From Globodera rostochiensis (lineage: Eukaryota; Nematoda; Chromadorea; Rhabditida; Heteroderidae): 64,000 nucleotides of DNA. The position numbers and the translations under genes are program-made. The notes beneath the pieces are model-generated. The model did no database searches and had not been told where the DNA came from. It saw only the letters and a program-made list of their open reading frames with translations. Location of the stretch: the NCBI GenBank assembly GCA_018350325.1, contig JAEVLN010000034.1, forward strand, positions 124,001 to 188,000, given 5' to 3'. Every line of letters begins with the position of its first letter. The first letter of the stretch is position 1. Shown in pieces: positions 47,521 through 59,909 of this stretch.

Positions 47521-48420
47521 GCTTGAGTGAGAGCACTTATTTATCATTTTTCCTCTTCTCACATACGCTTCCCCCACCCATTAATAAATTTTCGGATATT
47601 TTTAATTAAAATGACGCAAAAAAAGTATGTTGAAAAAATCAATTTTCTGAATTTTGTAAAAATGTTTCCGGCGGTGCCGGCGGACCTCTCCCATTCCTAA
47701 TATGTCGCCACCACGACAAAAAATGACTATTTTTGAAACGCTTACCTTTTGACTTTGTAAGCTTCTACTCATTGCATGCTTAAAGCTGAACATAATGCAA
47801 CGGCAGATCTCGGAAATTTAATATTTTAATTTACTCGAATTTTTTATCGTTTCCGTATTTTAATATGTTTACAATTTTATTATTTTTCAAGTACTGTACT
47901 TGCCATTCAAGAACGAGTCCTGATAATGTGACTAATATTCAAACTATTAATCCTTTTTGTAGGTGCAAAATTAATTTAAAATTATCGCCTTTATGACAAT
48001 TCACCATGACATAATTGATAAAAAGTAGCAGAATCGAAAATTTATAAGGGCTATCGTTTTAGTATAAATGTAATTTAAATTGTTTAAATGGACTATAATT
48101 ATGAACGTTAGCGAAAAATCAAATAAATCGAAATTTGCTTCAGACCGGATCTTCAATTGCAATAACCATGACAAAAGTTGAGAACAAGAATTAAATCAAA
48201 ATAACAGTCGAAAAACAATTCCCAATGGAAATTTTTTATTTTTAAAGGAAATTTTGAGCACATTAAAACTGTAAAAGAATTTTAGTCTAAAATCCAAAAC
48301 ATTTAAAACAGTTTTTAAAAGCTTCATTAAATAAATTTCCAAGTAAAGGCTAAGCCCTTCCAAAACATGCTAATTTGTTTGAAACTCTTTAAAAACCCGG
48401 TCTCTATCAATGATCCATAA

Positions 48421-49053
48421 TTACAGAAATAGGAAAAGTTTAAACCGCTCATCATTACTGGTAGGCCACCAGTAATGAGTATACACTTCGATAAACGTAA
48501 CTCCGGGGTGGCCTGTATATTCGCTAATTGACATTCCCGTGTTCAGCACACAAGCTTTTGCCGTTAAGCTGCTAACGTGTAGAATGACAAAAGAACGATA
48601 AAGCGATGGCGAGATGATTGGTCCGATTTTATCTTCTACCTTCCGTATAAGAGAACTCAAGTCCGATATTTTGTCGTTGTCCCTGAATTTTATCAGAACG
48701 CGTTATAGACTTTGTTTTTTGAAAGTATAAATTAAAATATATTTCCTATCCCGATTAATAACCGTTAAAAAGCGTTGAGTTACCCTCTCTAAAATTAAAT
48801 TCAAATGTTAGGTCTATTAATATTTAAATAAATGCAAAATTTGCGCCTGATGGTTTTGGTGATGGCGCTCTTTTGAGTTTTAAACCATTTCTCTGCCTGC
48901 TCAGCTCTTTGTTGACCTCCAACTTTATGTCGTAGTACCACGAAGTTAATGCCATGGAACCCTTTGACCGGAAAACAATAGTCAGGATTACATCTGTACC
49001 AGAAGTTGGCGATCGGATCCCAATCAAGTGAGACCAAAATGGTATAGATGAAC
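48421..49053 (-). pseudogene. Duplicated last two exons of the secreted-protein gene (unit A)
   Basis: Intervals 49053-48847 and 48682-48421 match, without visible difference, the last two exons of the 52820-56775 gene. Splice sites (including the GC donor) and stop codon are intact. No copies of the other exons or of the start lie in unit A, so it cannot be an independent gene. It could only be used as an alternative 3' end by read-through transcripts. Confidence 0.7.
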
Positions 49054-49383
49054 CTGATGAGTCAAAAATTTTATTGGTGGCACAAAGTTTGGTGGCATAA
49101 ATGCAACGGTGTTTTGCAAAAGTTCATCGAATTCAGCGACATTTCAACGATTAAAATAGGTAAAATGGAACAACAAAAAAATCTGTAAATTGTTCGAATT
49201 CGGGTTTGGGGTTCGGAATTAGTTGAAAAGAAGTTCATATTCGGATTCTACGACCCCAAAAACCCCTACTTTTTATTAATTAAAAACACTTTTTTGATTT
49301 GTTGACACATAACACAGAAGAATCGGATAAGTTGGGCACCGGAAAATATCAGAAAATTGGGCGGCGACAAAACATCGGATTGT

Positions 49384-49760
49384 GTGATCACTAGGGCTGG
49401 GATTTATATGTGATAAAAATCCCAAAAATGGCCAAAATCTAGTCAGTTTTATGCATAAAACCTTCAAAATTCATCTATCTTTATTTTTTTTGCTTCTAAG
49501 TTGTAAATATAATAGTTTTCACATGTTTTGGAAAATTTTATAAAAAATATCAAAAGTAAAAAATTTTTAGGGAAACTGTCGATCTTTGTGGGTGGATTTT
49601 TGGTCCAGGAAAAGTCATTTTTTAGTTGAAAATTTTTAAAAAGTCGATCCTTAGGAGTGTATTTTTTTAATATGTGCTAAAAAGTCGTCCTAATTCAAAT
49701 TGTAAGGAATCCACGAAAAAAATATGTTAAAACATAAAAAATCCCAGCCCTAGTGATCAC
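49384..49760. mobile_element. TIR element GTGATCACTAGGGCTGGGATTT (copy in unit B)
   Basis: Duplicate of the element at 44507-44883, carried along in the tandem duplication. Confidence 0.8.
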
Positions 49761-50840
49761 GCGCTTGAACTGCTCCATCTTGAGCTTGCAAATATAATCA
49801 GATTCAAATAAATGCTTTCCTTTCAGCACACAAAACGGCGTTTCACCAGATTGTGTAATTGGATACAACAAAGTCTTTTACCAAAAAAACAAAATGGAAA
49901 TTGTAATTATAAAAAAGAATGGACGGCCCCCCATTTGTTAGCAAAAAGATGGGACAATAGCAGACAATACACAATGAATGCTTCTGGCATATTTTGCTGG
50001 ACGGCAAATGTGCCACAAATGCCAACGCCAACAACGGCACGGCCATTGCTCGCGGCCCCCGGGCCATTCATTGCGGGCAGAAGGGGCCAAAAGAAAGCGA
50101 AAAATGGGAGAGGAAAAATCGATAAAATGGATAAACATTTGGCCAATTTAAACAAACAAAGACAGCAAAAATGTGGCTCACAAAATGGGGGGAAAGACGG
50201 CCCGGCCTGGGCGGGACAACTCAGTACCACCGGCGGGGCGTGTCGTCGCTCGCCCAGCAGCGACCCGGACAATTCAGCGCCTGCCGTTGGTCACCCCGCT
50301 TTTTTAAAAAAATCAATTGAATTAGACCATAGGGCATCGTGTGTATGTTTTTTATGATCAACGGCACACTGAAATTGTCCTGGACCGTCTCAGCAACAAT
50401 TACCATACTCAATCGTCCGTGCCGTGTCGGGTTGTCGGCACGTTTGGCGGCCGAGCGTACGCCCAAGCCCGCCCGCAACAACCAAACAAAATTGCTCTCT
50501 GCATCCGGGGGGGGGGGACGCCCGCGGGGGAAAGGGGGGGGGGACGCCCACCGGAAAATGGGTCAATGCAGTGTCCGCAGAATGAAGGCGATGGAGAGAG
50601 AAACAACAACAGGGGGTGTGGGGGGCGGGTAAGGAATGAATATTTGAAGAAAGCGTTGAACGCATTGCACTCCCGGGGGGTCGGGTAGCAAAAAGCGGGA
50701 AAATGCCAACGGCGAGCAATGTCAACGACGAGAAATGCCCAAAATTCCAGACCAAAATCACTGATTTTTGAATCGTATTTATGTTATATGGTAAAATCGA
50801 AACAAAAAGTCAATGTGCACCTAAAAGGAAGGGGCGTAGG

Positions 50841-50959
50841 CCAGGGATGGGAATCGCGTCGAAAAAAAGCGAACGGCGATTCGCGATCGGCGATCTGCCC
50901 CAAAAAGGCGATAATTGCGATCACGATCGCGCGATCGTGATCGTGATTCCCATCCCTGG
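50841..50959. mobile_element. Palindromic CCAGGGATGGGAATC element (unit B)
   Basis: Copy of the 46442-46560 element within the second duplicated unit. Confidence 0.75.
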
Positions 50960-52819
50960 CGTAGGCGTAATTGAGAAGAGGGCAGTAAAAAGGAGGTAAA
51001 TTCAGAAAGTTATGAGCCTATAAAAGTTGCACAAAGGCGAAATGTCCGCCGGACACCAAGGGGTAACACTCTAAAAGAGTTAATCTCTCTTTGCTGTGCC
51101 CCCGGGGAACGCTCCGACCGGGGATGGTCGGAATTCCGACTTCCGACATTTTTTGGGCTCGGAATTCTGAGTTCCGACTTCCGAAAATTTTTGACAATGC
51201 GGAATTCCGAGTTCCGAAATTTTTAGGAAAAATTGGAACTTTTTTCGGAAGTGTTACCCAAAATTTTTGCAAAACAAAATGACAACTTGTGCCGATTTTG
51301 AACACAATGCCAAATCAAATCTAAAAAATAATATCTTTTGCATTACGTTTATGGCTCAGTGGTAATGTTGTTTCGTGACTTATGTCGGGTTGTACTTCCC
51401 CGATGCAAAACTCGTTTTATTTTTTTAATTTACATCTTTTTATTGATTCTTAGTCATCGCTCAAAAACCCTTATAAAATGGTGATTTTTTTTTTGCAAAT
51501 TTTGCGCACATTTCCTAATTAATTCTTTAAAGCCCCTAAAAATTTTAACTTTAAAAAAAAATTCTTTTCCCTGCGGCGCCGCTGGTCCACCCAACAAAAA
51601 CTAGAGTCCGGACCCAAAACCCAAAAATTTTTTGGGTTTTTTGTACAAAAAATTGGACCAAAAAATTTTTGGGTTTTGGGTCAGATGGGAGCAAAACCCA
51701 AAAAAAAACAAAACCCAAAAAATGACCAAAAATTTTTAGGGTTTTGGGTTTTGGGTCCATGCCCTTTTTTATACAAAAGTTTTGGGTGTTACCCGGTTGA
51801 ATTTACACCCCTAAATATATAGCATCATCGAGTGATATTTCAATCATCTTTAGAAGTAATTGGTGGCTTAGTGGTTTGTCTTTTCGATAACTCTTATATT
51901 ATGTGTTGGGTTCGAACCCGCTTGAGTGAGAGCACTTATTTATCATTTTTCCTCTTCTCACATACGCTTCCCCCACCCATTAATAAATTTTCGGATATTT
52001 TTAATTAAAATGACGCAAAAAAAGTATGTTGAAAAAATCAATTTTCTGAATTTTGTAAAAATGTTTCCGGCGGTGCCGGCGGACCTCTCCCATTCCTAAT
52101 ATGTCGCCACCACGACAAAAAATGACTATTTTTGAAACGCTTACCTTTTGACTTTGTAAGCTTCTACTCATTGCATGCTTAAAGCTGAACATAATGCAAC
52201 GGCAGATCTCGGAAATTTAATATTTTAATTTACTCGAATTTTTTATCGTTTCCGTATTTTAATATGTTTACAATTTTATTATTTTTCAAGTACTGTACTT
52301 GCCATTCAAGAACGAGTCCTGATAATGTGACTAATATTCAAACTATTAATCCTTTTTGTAGGTGCAAAATTAATTTAAAATTATCGCCTTTATGACAATT
52401 CACCATGACATAATTGATAAAAAGTAGCAGAATCGAAAATTTATAAGGGCTATCGTTTTAGTATAAATGTAATTTAAATTGTTTAAATGGACTATAATTA
52501 TGAACGTTAGCGAAAAATCAAATAAATCGAAATTTGCTTCAGACCGGATCTTCAATTGCAATAACCATGACAAAAGTTGAGAACAAGAATTAAATCAAAA
52601 TAACAGTCGAAAAACAATTCCCAATGGAAATTTTTTATTTTTAAAGGAAATTTTGAGCACATTAAAACTGTAAAAGAATTTTAGTCTAAAATCCAAAACA
52701 TTTAAAACAGTTTTTAAAAGCTTCATTAAATAAATTTCCAAGTAAAGGCTAAGCCCTTCCAAAACATGCTAATTTGTTTGAAACTCTTTAAAAACCCGGT
52801 CTCTATCAATGATCCATAA

Positions 52820-55800
52820 TTACAGAAATAGGAAAAGTTTAAACCGCTCATCATTACTGGTAGGCCACCAGTAATGAGTATACACTTCGATAAACGTAAC
52901 TCCGGGGTGGCCTGTATATTCGCTAATTGACATTCCCGTGTTCAGCACACAAGCTTTTGCCGTTAAGCTGCTAACGTGTAGAATGACAAAAGAACGATAA
53001 AGCGATGGCGAGATGATTGGTCCGATTTTATCTTCTACCTTCCGTATAAGAGAACTCAAGTCCGATATTTTGTCGTTGTCCCTGAATTTTATCAGAACGC
53101 GTTATAGACTTTGTTTTTTGAAAGTATAAATTAAAATATATTTCCTATCCCGATTAATAACCGTTAAAAAGCGTTGAGTTACCCTCTCTAAAATTAAATT
53201 CAAATGTTAGGTCTATTAATATTTAAATAAATGCAAAATTTGCGCCTGATGGTTTTGGTGATGGCGCTCTTTTGAGTTTTAAACCATTTCTCTGCCTGCT
53301 CAGCTCTTTGTTGACCTCCAACTTTATGTCGTAGTACCACGAAGTTAATGCCATGGAACCCTTTGACCGGAAAACAATAGTCAGGATTACATCTGTACCA
53401 GAAGTTGGCGATCGGATCCCAATCAAGTGAGACCAAAATGGTATAGATGAACCTGATGAGTCAAAAATTTTATTGGTGGCACAATTTATGCGCAAACCCA
53501 CCCTGGAAGCCCACGACTGGAAACAGCGTCTTTTATGATGTGCGCCGTTTTGTTATACGCATACGGGTCACTGATTTGGTCGAGACCTAATGCTTTCTTT
53601 GCAGCTCTCGACAATTCGTCAGGCCAAGCATCTTCCTGTGTTAATAGATGATCCATCACTGACGTGTGCACAATCAATCAAAAGGAAGGACACATTTGTT
53701 AAAAAACTGATCCAAAAATGCAAACTTTTTGCCGCGATTCTCGTTTAAAAAGGGGGAAAATTTTAGAGCCCAAAACCTTGGAGCCAAATTAATGTTCAAA
53801 GCTGTTTTTACTACGGATTTATCTCTAATGTATGTCCTTTTGACCTTGCATAAAAATTGCTTGACTTTGATAATTTGTTGCCACATAGGATTCTAATTGA
53901 TTAAAATTAAAAAACAGTACCGACCAGTTCATTGTGTATCCAGTCTGAGACATTTCCAGTAATGTGCTTTGTGTATAACGCCAACTGCTCGAGTGTATAT
54001 TCAATTTTTTCCTTGTCACCAGCGTAGGTGATATTTGCGCACATGCCTCCGATGAGCGCCTAAACACGGACAATCATCATCTATAACAGGGATGTGCTCT
54101 GGTCCGTTCTGATGAAAAACCCAGAAAAAATTGAAATCTTTAAGCGAGAAACGCCAATGCCCAATGGGAAAACGCAATGGGGAGAAATGCCAATGCCAAA
54201 TGGTAAGATGCTGCCAACGGGAGAAATTCCAAATTTGAGAAAATGCAAAAGAGGAGAAAGCTAATGCCAAATAGGAAAAGCAAAAAGGAGAAAATCCAAA
54301 CAGGGTTAAAATTTCAAAAAAGAAAATGGAGAGGAGATGCCAAAAAGTATAATTTCAAGTGGGAGAAAATTCCAAGAGAGAGAAATGTCAATGCCAAATG
54401 GGGGAAATGCAAGAAGGAAACGCCAGAAAAAAATGCCAAAAAGGAAAAATGCTAAAAGGGAAAAAATCAAATGAGAGAAAATGCAAAATGTGAAATGCCA
54501 AAAATGAGAATGTCAAGAGGGGGAAATGACAAATGGGAAAAAATGCCAAAAAGGATTAAAATTTCAAGGGGGAGAAACCACAAGCAAGAAATGCCAATGC
54601 CAAAAGGGGGAAATCCTAAAGGGAGAAATAACAAAAAGGGTTAAAATTTCAAGGGGGAGAAAATCCAGGAGGGAGAAATGCTAATGCCAAATGGGGGAAA
54701 TCCAAAAGGGAGAAAATTTAAAGAGAGAAATGCCATTGCAATTGGGGAAAAGCGAGAAAATGTCAAAGCTGAATGACAAAATTGAGAAAAAAAGTGTCAA
54801 TACTTATATTACCAGTTTGAGAGTATCTACTTGGAGAATTTCAGCCATGCGCAGAAGCGGTTTACGCTCTGATTTGTAGCCAAAATAGACATCACGCAGA
54901 AGGCAACTAAAATTTTTTAATAATAACATTTCTAGTCACTTTTAGTGCAAAAACTTCATTTTAAATTCTAACTTCAGCAAAAATATGAATGTTTATATAA
55001 TAACAAAAAAACGGGAAAGCAAAAAAGCGCATTATTTTTTTTTTTTCATCAACTTTGTTTTTTTTGCTTGATTGACTTTTCCCGACCAAAAATTTTCTGA
55101 AACCTATTAAATCAATTATATTTATTACATTTCAACCGAATTGTGATTATTCAAAAGTGCCAGCAATTGAGCATTTAAATCCGAGAGTTGAACTTCAGAA
55201 TCAAGGGACACTTTGGTAAAAACTAAAATATTCCAAAAATTAGATTACTGATATTTAAGCATTATTAAACATACAATCTTCAAGTTTTGCAAGTGCTTCT
55301 ATGGCCTGTTCTTCAGAAAATGCAGTAAATTGTACGTACGTCTCTGGAACGAAGGGTAATTTACTAGCAACACTATCTGGTACTTTTATTCAAACTAATG
55401 TTCGGCACGGTACGGGTTTACCGCGGTAATTTTCGGTATTTTACCGAAATAACGATAGCGAAATATTTTTAGATTTTTGATATTTTCGGTATCCCTAATT
55501 TTCATTACAGAATTATGCGTATTAAAATTCAAAAAAAGCTTACTGAGATAGAGCGTGAATAAGTCCTCGTGTGATTGTGAATATTTTTGATCGCGGAATC
55601 GTTCCAACAATATTTCAAAATGAGTTTTCAGCTCACTGGTAACCGGCAAAAGCTTTTTTGGCATTCGGGGTTTGCACTTTATGTTGACCGCATTGTCGAT
55701 CTTCTGAATATTAAAATGTTTTTAATTCAATGTGTAAAGTAGTTTACCAACAAAAGATCCAATGGCTCTTTATGTTGAAGTTTGCACAAACCAATCAATT

Positions 55801-56775
55801 TTTCCACCCAAAACCTTGAAGTTTTCGGGTCTGTGGCTCCCGAAAAAGACACCGACAGCAAGTACAAAGGTACATCGATATCCTATGGGTTGTTAATTAA
55901 ATCTTTCATTAAACATTATTTAAATTTATCACCCTGTCATAATCACGCATGCCTTGACTTAAACTGATCCTGTCCATAACACCCCCTATTTGAGCACTGT
56001 TTTGCTCAAATCTTTGTTTAATGTGAGTATGAAAGACTGACAGAGCTTTGAACAGTGGGTCTTCCGGCTAAAATGAAAAGAGAACATAAACTTTACTGAA
56101 TCATTATAGTTGCACAAAAGAAATAGAGCATTAACCAAATGGAAAAATGCCAAAAGAGAAAATGCCAAAAAGGGAATGCCTAAGAGAAGAAAATGCCAAA
56201 AAGGAAATTACAAAGGAAAGAATGCAAAATGGGTGAAAATGCCTAAAAGCAAAAGTGCCAAATAAGAAAATTCCGAATTTTGTTATGTTTACCAAAAGAT
56301 GTAAAAATTTATTATTATGTGCAAATTGTTTTTTTTGAATTTGATTGAAAAATTAATATCCCTAACGAATTTCCAAGTATTTTAAACTTTTCTGCTGATC
56401 GGAAGTACTGTTTGCATAAACGCCGCAAGTATGTTTCCAGCAGGGCCAGTAAGCCTCATGAAGTCTTTGCTTTTTTCGCTTATTAGTCTCAATTGAGCCA
56501 GCACATCAGATGCGCGTCCAGATAAAATGTTGTATTCCTGCGACAGCTTTTGCATCAATTTTAACGCTTAAAATTTAAAAAATACTATAACATCTAAAAA
56601 TACTCACGATCTTCAATGTATGATGCGGTTGTCGGTAATAACATGAAGGCGACAAGGTAGAGAAACCTATTCAAATTTTTTAAAAACAAATATTGCTAAA
56701 TAGGAAAAAGCCAAAATAGGTATGTATGTCTCAAAAATCTTTTTTTGTCATTTAAAAAAATAGTTTCACTCACAT
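52820..56775 (-). CDS. Secreted protein of unknown function, about 576 aa
   Basis: I do not recognise the family. About 14 exons join in phase: 56775-56774 (AT of the start codon, split by an intron), 56666-56608, 56566-56409, 56067-55933, 55882-55748, 55703-55544, 55382-55275, 55222-55129, 54906-54813, 54059-53925, 53892-53845 (end uncertain, 53815 also possible), 53635-53502, 53452-53246, 53081-52820. The protein begins MFLYLVAFMLLPTTASYIED, a clear signal peptide with no later membrane segment evident. It continues with helical, amphipathic stretches (LMQKLSQEYNILSGRASDVL; FHTHIKQRFEQNSAQIGGVM), ITYAGDKEKIEYTLEQLAL, LVSLDWDPIANFWYRCNPDY, and ends EVYTHYWWPTSNDERFKLFL. The penultimate intron starts with GC; its retained reading ends at a stop codon. 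The last two exons lie in the tandem duplication. Intact frame and consistent phases argue for a functional gene. Confidence 0.75.
54100..54775. repeat. Purine-rich GGAGAAAATGCCAAA degenerate repeat, intronic
   Basis: About 670 bp of imperfect 12-16 bp units such as GGGAGAAATGCCAA(T/A)GCC in the intron between exons 54906-54813 and 54059-53925. A shorter stretch of the same type occurs at about 56128-56275 in another intron of the same gene, and traces occur near 56930-57005. Confidence 0.8.
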
Positions 56776-57509
56776 TGTTTTTGGTTTGCTTTGAGCTGCA
56801 GTCACTGCACTGTCGACAGAATCACGTCAGTATGATTCGGATAAAACTGGAAACCAAATGGAAAATTCATTAATCAAATTTTAACACCAAAAATTTAGCA
56901 GAAATGGCTGCTTTTGTGCAGAGAAAATCCAAAATAGGGAAAATGCCAAAAGGGAGACAATGGCAAAAAGTGTAAACGCCAAAAGAAAAATGCCAATGCC
57001 CATGGAAACATTGCGGAAATTAGAATGTTTTGCCTGTTTAATCTTAAGGAAAATTATAAAAATAAACATTGCTCCTGGGATCGGGATCAGCATCTCGATC
57101 CGGGATCGGGATTTCCACTTTTCAAAAACCGGGATAGGGATCGGAATCAGGGGTGCATTTTTATCCCGGTTAATCCCGACGCTACCGGGATCGGGATTAC
57201 GCTTTTCAAAAACCGGGATCGGGATTTTAAAAACCGGGATAAATCCCGCCCGATCCTTACCGGGATCTCCCGGCATACTCTTATAAACTTAGGTATATCG
57301 AAAAAATTACCGTGGCAATACCGTGCCGTGCCGAACCCTAATTTTAACATTGTTTTCCGGAAAATTTCGGGAAATTGGGCGTCGACATATGGTTGGGCGC
57401 CGTAAAATTAATCGGATAATTGGGTGTTGGGCGCCGCCGGGGAGGGGGGGGGGGAATTGGCGTCCAGAAATTTTTAATTTAAATTAATTTTTTGTTCTTT
57501 CTTCCCGCC

Positions 57510-58980
57510 TCACACAAAACGACGTTACACCAGATTGTGTAATTGGATATACCTACCTACCTAACAGAGTCTTTTATATTCCCAAAAAATGGAAATTGTA
57601 ATTATAAAAAGAATGGATGCTCCCCATTTGTTTGCAAAATGATAGGACAAAAACAGGCAATACACAATGAATGGTTGGCATTTTACTGGACGACAAATGT
57701 GCCACAAATGCCAACGCCCAACAGCAACGGCCTTGCCCACTGCGGCCTCGGGGCCATTCATTGCGGGCAGAAGGGGCTAAGAGAAAGCGAAAAAGGGGCA
57801 GGAAAAATCGATAAAATGGATAAACATTTGGCCAATTTAAACAAACAAAGACAGCAAAATGTGGCTCACTTACCGTGTATAATGTTTTAATTACTCATGC
57901 ATAATTATTTTTCAACCTCTTCAGAAAGGGCGACATTATTAGAGAGGGCGACATTATTTTTCAACCTCTTCAGAAAGGGCGACATTATTAGAGGGTGGGT
58001 AATCATTACAAGCCTGGTAATTATTACAGGCTGGGTAATTATATTACAGGCTTTGTAAACAAAAAGGCCTCATTTAAACAAAACGCAGAGAAAATGCCAA
58101 TCCAATTTTGTTTTTTTTGTAGACAGAAAATCGCACCGATACCGGTCACTCCCACACCTTAAAAAAATGAACTTTAATTTACGGTTTCGGCCGGGTTTCT
58201 CAGCTTTTTAATAAAATTATGCCGAACAAGAGACGCGATGACGAGAGGGAGGGATTAACCGGTGTACGGAAAATCGGTCACCAAAATGAATTTGGACTTA
58301 TAATTCTTCAATCTAACCGATTAGGTCGAACATAATACCAATAAAAGTTGTCTAGTGTGGCGAAACCTCCCGAGAGTTGCAACGGTGGGGGGGGGGCGGT
58401 CTCTCACAAAATTGGGGGTGGGCACTCAATGTGATTGAGTCCCGTTTGACTTTGCTGATCGGAGATGCTGATGCCGAAATTCCCAATGACCGCGTCCACC
58501 AGAATAAAAGTATTTATTTGGGGAAGGGGACAATTGATTGGGGGGGGGGAAATTGTGCAGCAAGTCGTTCAAATTGGTAAAGTGGAACGAAATTCCCCAA
58601 GAAAAATTGGGGGGATGAGCGGGGGGAAGAAAAGTTCGCCCAAAGAGGGGGGGGGGGGGGTTGTTGACAGCCGAACACAAAGCCTGGGGGGATGAGAGAG
58701 TGTGCGCCGGAGAAAGAGGGGAAAAAAAGTGGGGGTTCACAGAGGAGAAATGGGTGTTGTGAATGGGAGGGGGGCAAACAATGTGAATGGGGGGGGGGGG
58801 GGGGGGAATTGGCGAATGGTTCAAAGATCAGTCGGCTCGCGTCGGCTAACGTCGCTGCCCGCGACACCTAGAGCAAAAAGCGGGAAAATGCCAACGGCAA
58901 GAACTGCCGACAATTCCAGATCAAACCCCTGATCGAATCATATTTATGTGGTAATCGGAACAAAAAGTCAATGTGCATCA
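57510..58980. repeat. Diverged third copy (C) of part of the duplicated unit
   Basis: Sequence from ACACCAGATTGTGTAATTGG (about 57527) through GATAAACATTTGGCCAATTT (about 57820), and again at AAAAAGCGGGAAAATGCCAA (about 58873) to about 58980, matches unit A at about 44960-45300 and 46290-46420. Many substitutions and indels separate them. It is far older than the A/B duplication. Confidence 0.75.
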
Positions 58981-59893
58981 AAAAGAGCGTCCGAAAGACG
59001 ATTTTGGAATTTTCAAACTGAAGCCGAAACACGCGTCCGCTGTGCTGCTGCAAATTAGTTTTTTTTTATTCTTTTTTAATTTTAGAAAATCGAGCGCAAA
59101 AAAAGAAAAACTCGTACATGGACGAAAGGCCCCCCCCGCCCCCCCCCCCTATTCTATAGGTTCGTTAAAAAGAGTTTCTAAGGGTGTTACCTTCAAAATT
59201 GCATTAAAAAATATTTTTAAAAAATTGCACTGATTTTACTACTTTTATGACACTAGGGTTCCCGAACGCATACTATTTGAGTATTAAATACTCTACATCT
59301 ACTAGTAACTAGTTGGACATGTACATGCTTGCCTATGTGGTGCTGTTAAAGCATTGACGCGCTTCTAGAGCTTTGCTACCTAATTCGGAGTGCGAGGTGC
59401 AGTTTAATTCCTGCTGGGTGAAGCATTGAAGTGCGGGATTACGCCAGCTACAACCAGCGTTTTCACGGTTCCGGAACCGCTTCGGAAACCAGAACCGTTA
59501 AAATCCGGGACCGCTTCGGAATACATCCCTGGCGCAAATGCCAAAAAGAATGGGTATTTTCTGGTTTAGGCGGAATTGCCGGTAAACAAAGAATAAATAA
59601 AAACTCAAATTTTTGAATTTTTAAAAATGCCTCCAAAGAGGAATAAATAAAAGAGTCGGCTGAGAATCGCTAATTACTTTATAAATGTGCCCAAAAGCAT
59701 TCATTGAATTATTTTTTTCCATTACAAATAAAAATAATAAATGGTTTATGAATTTTAATGAACTATAATAATTCCATAAAAGGCATTATAAAACTAAGTA
59801 AAGGGCTGACGATAGACATTAAAATGTGCGTTTATCATTTATAAATAATTTTTATGAAATGAAAAATCCGTTAATTTCATTCAACTTAATAGA

Positions 59894-59901
59894 CTTTTCA
59901 G
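59894..59901 (+). promoter_or_regulatory. Probable spliced-leader acceptor of the cysteine-rich EF-hand gene
   Basis: CTTTTCAG lies eight bases before the ATG at 59910, with AT-rich sequence and no upstream exon, as at the transthyretin-like gene. Confidence 0.5.
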
Positions 59902-59909
59902 CTTAAAAA

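Larger units (their letters stand above)
44209..49085. repeat. Tandem duplication, unit A (4,877 bp)
   Basis: Unit A repeats as unit B (49086-53484) with almost no differences seen by eye. The known differences are a 479-bp segment (about 45307-45785) absent from B, one substitution in an A-run near 45014, and one extra G in B's run near 50510. Unit A contains a TIR element (44507-44883), a palindromic element (46442-46560), two tRNA-like segments, and copies of two exons of the secreted-protein gene. Confidence 0.95.
49086..53484. repeat. Tandem duplication, unit B (4,399 bp)
   Basis: Second copy of unit A, in the same orientation and directly abutting it. The junction at 49085/49086 joins CACAA from the right edge to AGTTTGG from the left edge with at most one base of homology, as in an end-joined tandem duplication. 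It carries the last two exons of the secreted-protein gene in their proper context. Confidence 0.95.
56776..59909. other. Intergenic region with a diverged third copy of the duplicated unit
   Basis: No supported gene. Contents: a GGGATCGGGAT-rich self-complementary block (57075-57285), a diverged copy of part of the tandem unit (57510-58980), poly-G tracts (58385-58395, 58540-58550, 58648-58660, 58786-58806), a C-tract pair (59130-59150), and a GGAACCGCTTCGGAA block (59465-59530). Confidence 0.5.
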
